A DNA stretch of 64,000 bases from positions 186,001 through 250,000 of the forward strand of contig JACRFZ010000087.1 of assembly GCA_016212515.1 (NCBI GenBank). The letters are read 5' to 3'. Source of the stretch: Candidatus Melainabacteria bacterium. Its GTDB lineage: Bacteria > Cyanobacteriota > Vampirovibrionia > Obscuribacterales > Obscuribacteraceae. Shown one piece after another: positions 60,373 to 64,000 of this stretch (its first letter is position 1; every line of letters starts with the position of its first letter). The translations under genes and the position numbers were made by a program. Under the pieces are notes generated by a model. That model saw only the letters and a list, made by a program, of their open reading frames with translations. It was not told where the DNA came from and did not search any database.

Positions 60373-61956
60373 TTACTTGCCTTCCTTGCTCTTCTTAGTT
60401 TCCTTGGAGGCTTTGTCGCTCTTACCCTGCCCGCGCACATCACCCTTGACCTTGGTGCTGGCATTTGGCATAAGCTGGGCTTCCGTAGCCACTTCGCCGG
60501 TAAATTCCTGCTTGAACTCGGCCAGGAATTCATCGCCGGGTTTAATGATGGCTTCTTGCCCTTTGACGATGGTATCTTCAATCAAGAAGCTACCGGGAAC
60601 TCCACTCAAGAAGCCCCAGGCGAAACCTTTGATGCGGCGATGTCTGACATTGGTACCCACCGGCTTCATGAAAGCGAAGGACGGGTTGGCGGCACCGATC
60701 AAGCCCAGAGCCACAGGCATAGCCCCGAAGCTGAAGACTCCGGCCGGCGCCAGAGCAGCGTTCAAACCTACACGCAAGGCCTTATATTTGAGCTGCTGAG
60801 ACCATGGACCGGTCACCTGCCCCAGATGGTTCACTCCCAATAAGCGCCCTTCCGCTTTGTTGTTCACCACTCTGGCAGTACGAGCCGGACAAGCCACAAG
60901 CGGAATGTGCTCATTTTTCTCGTTCAAAATTTCGTCGAAATCGACGCCCAGGCAACCGGAGTTACGGTACCAGCGCTCGGGAGAAACGAGAGAGTGCATG
61001 ACGCTTCTGGCTCTAAGACAATAATTGATATGACCTCTTACCACCGAACCCTTTTTAGCAATCAAGCGATCGCCTATCTTCAAGTCGTATTTGAGGCGGG
61101 CTTCCACAGGGTCGCCTTTCTTAGCCGTCTTGGAAGAGATCTGAGACAGCACTACCACAGGGAAGCGAGCGCCGGTCTTGATCTTGGTCTTACCCTCGTC
61201 GGTGGGTAGGTTTTCGTATTCGACAACCTTTTCTATCTGCTCTACTTCATCTAGATCGATGAGGAAGGGCTCATCGCCTGTAGCAACCAGCTCTACGGCC
61301 AGAACACTGTCTTTGCTCGTATCGTTTATGCTGGCACCCAGTTGATGCACTTCATTTGTCGTCAATGAATCGGCGGTGCCGAAGGCTCCACTAGCACTGG
61401 CGCTCGTCACCGCAGTCTGGGTACCGACGGTGGGTTCGGTCAAAACCTCCACCGCTTCAGGGCTTGCACCAAGCTGGGGAGGTGTGGCTGACTGCAGTAA
61501 ACTGCCGGTGCTAGCGCCGAAAACGGAGCCGGCACTGAGATTGTCCGCCGGAGCAGTACTGAGGGGAGCTTCCACAGGGCTAAGTTTCACCGCCGGAGTA
61601 AGACCGGCGGTGGCAGCAGCTTCCGGCTTCTTCTCGCTCTCTTCCGTCTTGTCTGTATCTATTACAAAAGTCTCGCCGCCGCCGTTAGTGGTGGCAGCAC
61701 TTGTTGTTTCGGCGGGCGCAGGCTGCGAAACTTCCTTGTCTTTCGCTTTGACGGCAATGGTCTTACCGCTGCCGTCAGCTTCCTTAGCCTTATTGTCGAG
61801 AGTAAGCTCCGACTGCGTGTCATTCCAACTGGGAGCTGCCTCCTGGGCCAGCACCGGCAAGGGCAAGAGCACCATCTGCGCTACCAGCGCCGTACTCAAG
61901 AATATGCTCATTGCTCTGGGAAAAGATGAACGAGAATGCTTGATGGACAAACCCAT
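60373..61956 (-). CDS. Secreted protein sharing a beta domain with its convergent neighbour
   Basis: A 527-residue exported protein. A signal peptide (MSIFLSTALVAQMVLLPLPV, then LAQ) is followed by about 200 disordered residues rich in Ala, Thr, Ser, Glu and Pro. Residues about 260-370 hold the domain FPVVVLSQISSKTAKKGDPV, LKIGDRLIAKKGSVVRG and LGVDFDEIL, which parallels the beta domain of the gene at 59032-60282. A Gly/Ala hydrophobic segment (GVFSFGAMPVALGLIGAANP) and IIKPGDEFLAEFKQEF follow, then a Lys-rich tail. The frame is open to 62004, but GAGG about 11 bases before the ATG at 61956 supports this start. Function unknown. Confidence 0.75.
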   Translation of the reverse strand: MGLSIKHSRSSFPRAMSIFLSTALVAQMVLLPLPVLAQEAAPSWNDTQSELTLDNKAKEADGSGKTIAVKAKDKEVSQPAPAETTSAATTNGGGETFVIDTDKTEESEKKPEAAATAGLTPAVKLSPVEAPLSTAPADNLSAGSVFGASTGSLLQSATPPQLGASPEAVEVLTEPTVGTQTAVTSASASGAFGTADSLTTNEVHQLGASINDTSKDSVLAVELVATGDEPFLIDLDEVEQIEKVVEYENLPTDEGKTKIKTGARFPVVVLSQISSKTAKKGDPVEARLKYDLKIGDRLIAKKGSVVRGHINYCLRARSVMHSLVSPERWYRNSGCLGVDFDEILNEKNEHIPLVACPARTARVVNNKAEGRLLGVNHLGQVTGPWSQQLKYKALRVGLNAALAPAGVFSFGAMPVALGLIGAANPSFAFMKPVGTNVRHRRIKGFAWGFLSGVPGSFLIEDTIVKGQEAIIKPGDEFLAEFKQEFTGEVATEAQLMPNASTKVKGDVRGQGKSDKASKETKKSKEGK

Positions 61957-62094
61957 AATGATCAACGCCTCGTTGAAAGAAATAGTAAAGATGATTCCCA
62001 ACAATCATCTATTAGCTAGATATAAAGCTAAGGAACTTATACCGTGTCCGGCGATGTCAATAACATCCTTGACTACTGAAGATTTAAGACTTAA

Positions 62095-62122
62095 CAGGGC
62101 CCCGGTTAAAACCGGAGCCCTG
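62095..62122 (-). terminator. Probable terminator of the CHAT gene
   Basis: An inverted repeat of 13 bases with one mismatch (CAGGGCCCCGGTT with AACCGGAGCCCTG), 21 bases after the CHAT stop on the minus strand. A T-tract is weak (TGTTAAG), but the stem is strong. The rest of the gap 61957-62142 has no other feature. Confidence 0.6.
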
Positions 62123-62142
62123 CATGTTTCAGTATGGGTCAG

Positions 62143-64000
62143 TTAGTTTCCTGGTCCCAGCAACTGGAAGGCGGCCCAGGTACGGGGCGCCCTGTCCCGG
62201 GAGAGAGCAGCAAGCTGAGCCTTGCGCAAACTCTGCGCCGGTCCCAGTCCGGACTGTTTGCTCTTGTAGAAATTAACAAGCTCATCAATACGCTCCGACT
62301 CCGGCTGACTCCAGAGACTCATCAAGACATTTCTGGCTCCGGCATAGTTCAAACCGCGACTGAAGACCTTGACGGCGTTGCCTCGCACGTCTTTGGAGTT
62401 GACCGAGCTGGCGCTCCAGACGATTAGATCACTGGCCATCTTTGTGCCGCATAGCTTATCGACCGTTACCTTGCTCTGGGCACCTTCGGCGGTGCTGTCG
62501 CTCAAGATAGGCAGAACCGAGCGCAGGGGATTACTTTCCAGAAGGGGCAGGCGAGAAGAGAAGTGGACAACCGACTTTCCTCTTGACTGTTCTTCCAGAT
62601 TGTTGATGGCCGCTTCCTTACCGAACAAGGTGGTGACTCTCTCAGTGCCGACCACGCTGGCAATCTGATCGGTCTCGGCTTTCTCGGAACCCTGACTACC
62701 GTTGGAATTAGCCATAATCACCGAGAGATCGTCGGCAATGCGGGGCTGGCTGTCAAGCAAGACCGAAACAGAAGAAATCATGGTCAGCAAATGCTTCTCA
62801 ACCAGGAATTTGCCCTGATCATCTATAAGGGCCGCAAAGGGCAAGTTGTAGAGGGGACCATCCGGGATAACTACCAGCACCTGCTCGGCATTCTTGGGCA
62901 GGAACTGACGCACGGCGGCAGGAAGGAGTTCACTATAAAGAGAGTGCAGTACGACCCGGTCGGCATCGCCGCTGCCGGCGCCGCCGCCGGCCTGAGCGGC
63001 GGAAACGAGCAAGGAAGTAACCTGGCTCTTCAAACGAGCTTTTCCTACCGGCAGGCAACTGGAGGACATACGGCCCGAGGGCTCAATGGTGAAAGCCATA
63101 GTGAACTCCGGTCCGACCAGGTAGTCGACGGCCGTAGCATTGTTCTTTTGCAGGCTGGCAATGATTTCAGGAGCCATGGTCGGCACCGGAGCAATCAAAC
63201 GAGCCAGAGAGCGATTAGTCTTTACAACACCGGTAAAGCGCTCCATCCAGCTCTTCCACTCTTTCAAGAGTTTATCGGGAGTGGTGACCAGTTCAGCGGA
63301 GTGCAGACGCGCTCTCTGGGTAACCAGTTCGTTGTATACATCGCGGTCTTCCCGCTTCACTTCGCCGCCGCGACGGGTCCACTCCAGAATGAAGTTCTCT
63401 TCCTTAATCTGTTCGGCCGTCACAAGAGCCTGCTCGGTCATACCCTGGGAGGCCAGAAGCTGCACAAGCAGAGCACCCATGTCTTCCCGGGTGCAGGGAT
63501 AACCAAGTTGATCGGCAGAAGCGAAATCGGCTGCCTGAGGCGAGCGGAAATAAGAGAGGGCGGAATTGAGGGAGGCTTTGGCCGGCTCCACTTCGCCCCG
63601 GGTCAACTGCAACTTGGCAAGCACCGTATAGGACCGCCAGAGGTTAGCGTCATCGCCCAATTTTTCAGAACCGGCGATGGCTTTCTGCACATAGCTTTCA
63701 GCATTTGTGAGGTCCGATGACTTGAGGCAGACTTCCGCTACACCTTGCAGGATTCTTCCCTTCAAGAGCACATCAGGGTTCTTGCCCATGATGGTGATGG
63801 CACCGGTGAGATGGTTCTTGGCATCCCGGAAGGAGCCGGTGCGATACTCGGCACAAGCCATGTTCTGCATGGTGATGGCGTGTAAACGGGGCAGGACCGG
63901 CTGCAATACCGCATGGTAGTCAAGCCCCTGTTGAAAATAACCGAGACCTTTGCCGGTCTGTCCATCCTGAACTTCAATGACGCCAAGGGCGTTGTATATC
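62143..64000 (-). CDS. TPR-CHAT protein (partial, N-terminus outside window)
   Basis: An open frame reaching the right edge, with at least 618 codons present. The N-terminal part has TPR helices (YNALGVIEVQDGQTGKGLGY, NMACAEYRTGSFRDAKNHL, WRSYTVLAKLQLTRGEVEPA). The C-terminal part is a CHAT (caspase-like) domain: VLVVIPDGPLYNLPFAALID, LTMISSVSVLL, KSVVHFSSRLPLL with the His position kept, and DLIVWSASSVNSKD where the usual LSACxT catalytic Cys is Ser (codon 62407-62409). AGARNVLMSLWSQPESERID and the WAAFQLLGPG end follow. The active site therefore looks inactive as a cysteine protease, so this may be a pseudo-protease or scaffold. Confidence 0.85.
   Translation of the reverse strand, partial: IYNALGVIEVQDGQTGKGLGYFQQGLDYHAVLQPVLPRLHAITMQNMACAEYRTGSFRDAKNHLTGAITIMGKNPDVLLKGRILQGVAEVCLKSSDLTNAESYVQKAIAGSEKLGDDANLWRSYTVLAKLQLTRGEVEPAKASLNSALSYFRSPQAADFASADQLGYPCTREDMGALLVQLLASQGMTEQALVTAEQIKEENFILEWTRRGGEVKREDRDVYNELVTQRARLHSAELVTTPDKLLKEWKSWMERFTGVVKTNRSLARLIAPVPTMAPEIIASLQKNNATAVDYLVGPEFTMAFTIEPSGRMSSSCLPVGKARLKSQVTSLLVSAAQAGGGAGSGDADRVVLHSLYSELLPAAVRQFLPKNAEQVLVVIPDGPLYNLPFAALIDDQGKFLVEKHLLTMISSVSVLLDSQPRIADDLSVIMANSNGSQGSEKAETDQIASVVGTERVTTLFGKEAAINNLEEQSRGKSVVHFSSRLPLLESNPLRSVLPILSDSTAEGAQSKVTVDKLCGTKMASDLIVWSASSVNSKDVRGNAVKVFSRGLNYAGARNVLMSLWSQPESERIDELVNFYKSKQSGLGPAQSLRKAQLAALSRDRAPRTWAAFQLLGPGN

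Noticed and set aside
62791-63720. A 309-codon plus-strand frame inside the CHAT gene
   Set aside because: The minus-strand TPR-CHAT reading is coherent; the opposite frame shows no domain.

Overview
The window is most like a genome segment from a non-photosynthetic relative of the Cyanobacteria, of the Vampirovibrionia/Melainabacteria type and probably near Candidatus Obscuribacter. This placement is an inference from gene content and was not tested by phylogeny. The clues are: a PATAN/DUF4388 regulator-like gene; a secreted protein whose N-terminal half resembles the periplasmic domain of cyanobacterial MscS channels; many TPR, TPR-CHAT and secreted low-complexity proteins; two enormous hypothetical proteins; a meso-DAP-type MurE; and a respiratory gene set (MqnD of the futalosine menaquinone route, NuoL/NuoM, a two-subunit 2-oxoacid:ferredoxin oxidoreductase). 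Genes are densely packed on both strands. I see no tRNA, rRNA, phage, transposase or CRISPR array.

Layout. 1-2.4 kb (minus): hemL (cut by the window edge) behind a TlpA-like thioredoxin, a 2-Cys peroxiredoxin and a small unknown gene. 2.6-9.7 kb (plus): rplU-rpmA-murE, then a PATAN protein, a polysaccharide deacetylase, an acyltransferase and a flavoprotein, with an envelope flavour. 9.7-18 kb (mixed): TPR protein, membrane-anchored hydrolase, mqnD, secreted proteins, two overlapping metallopeptidase-like genes and transaldolase. 18-23.8 kb (plus): LCP-family cell-wall ligase, TPR/TonB-C secreted protein, small secreted protein and a PAS sensor kinase. 23.8-44 kb: the giant-protein locus. 44-49.3 kb (minus): small secreted protein, dinB with a zinc-ribbon partner, and korAB behind a palindromic promoter region. 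49.6-54 kb: nuoL with a His-rich membrane protein, divergent from nuoM. 54-64 kb: VWA and CAP secreted proteins, pgeF, an SDR dehydrogenase, two convergent secreted proteins sharing a domain, and a TPR-CHAT protein cut by the right edge.

The most notable region is 23.8-44 kb. Two paralogous genes encode proteins of 2447 and 3520 residues. Both carry segments that look like annexin repeats, a glycine/alanine-rich hydrophobic block, a central HExxH motif, and a well-conserved C-terminal domain with a D-x14-D-A-T pattern that might be a nuclease-like fold, followed by a conserved tail. The longer one also has a beta-rich insert with RHS/YD-like stretches. The order resembles that of large polymorphic toxins or effectors, but there is no visible signal peptide and no proven immunity gene, so this is a hypothesis. 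Two small unknown genes lie between the giants and a third unknown protein diverges from the first.

Elsewhere the genes suggest a didermic, respiring heterotroph: KorAB would feed reduced ferredoxin, NuoL/M belong to the proton-pumping arm of complex I, and MqnD supplies menaquinone. Many secreted proteins of unknown role share small modules with one another, which is recorded in the findings.
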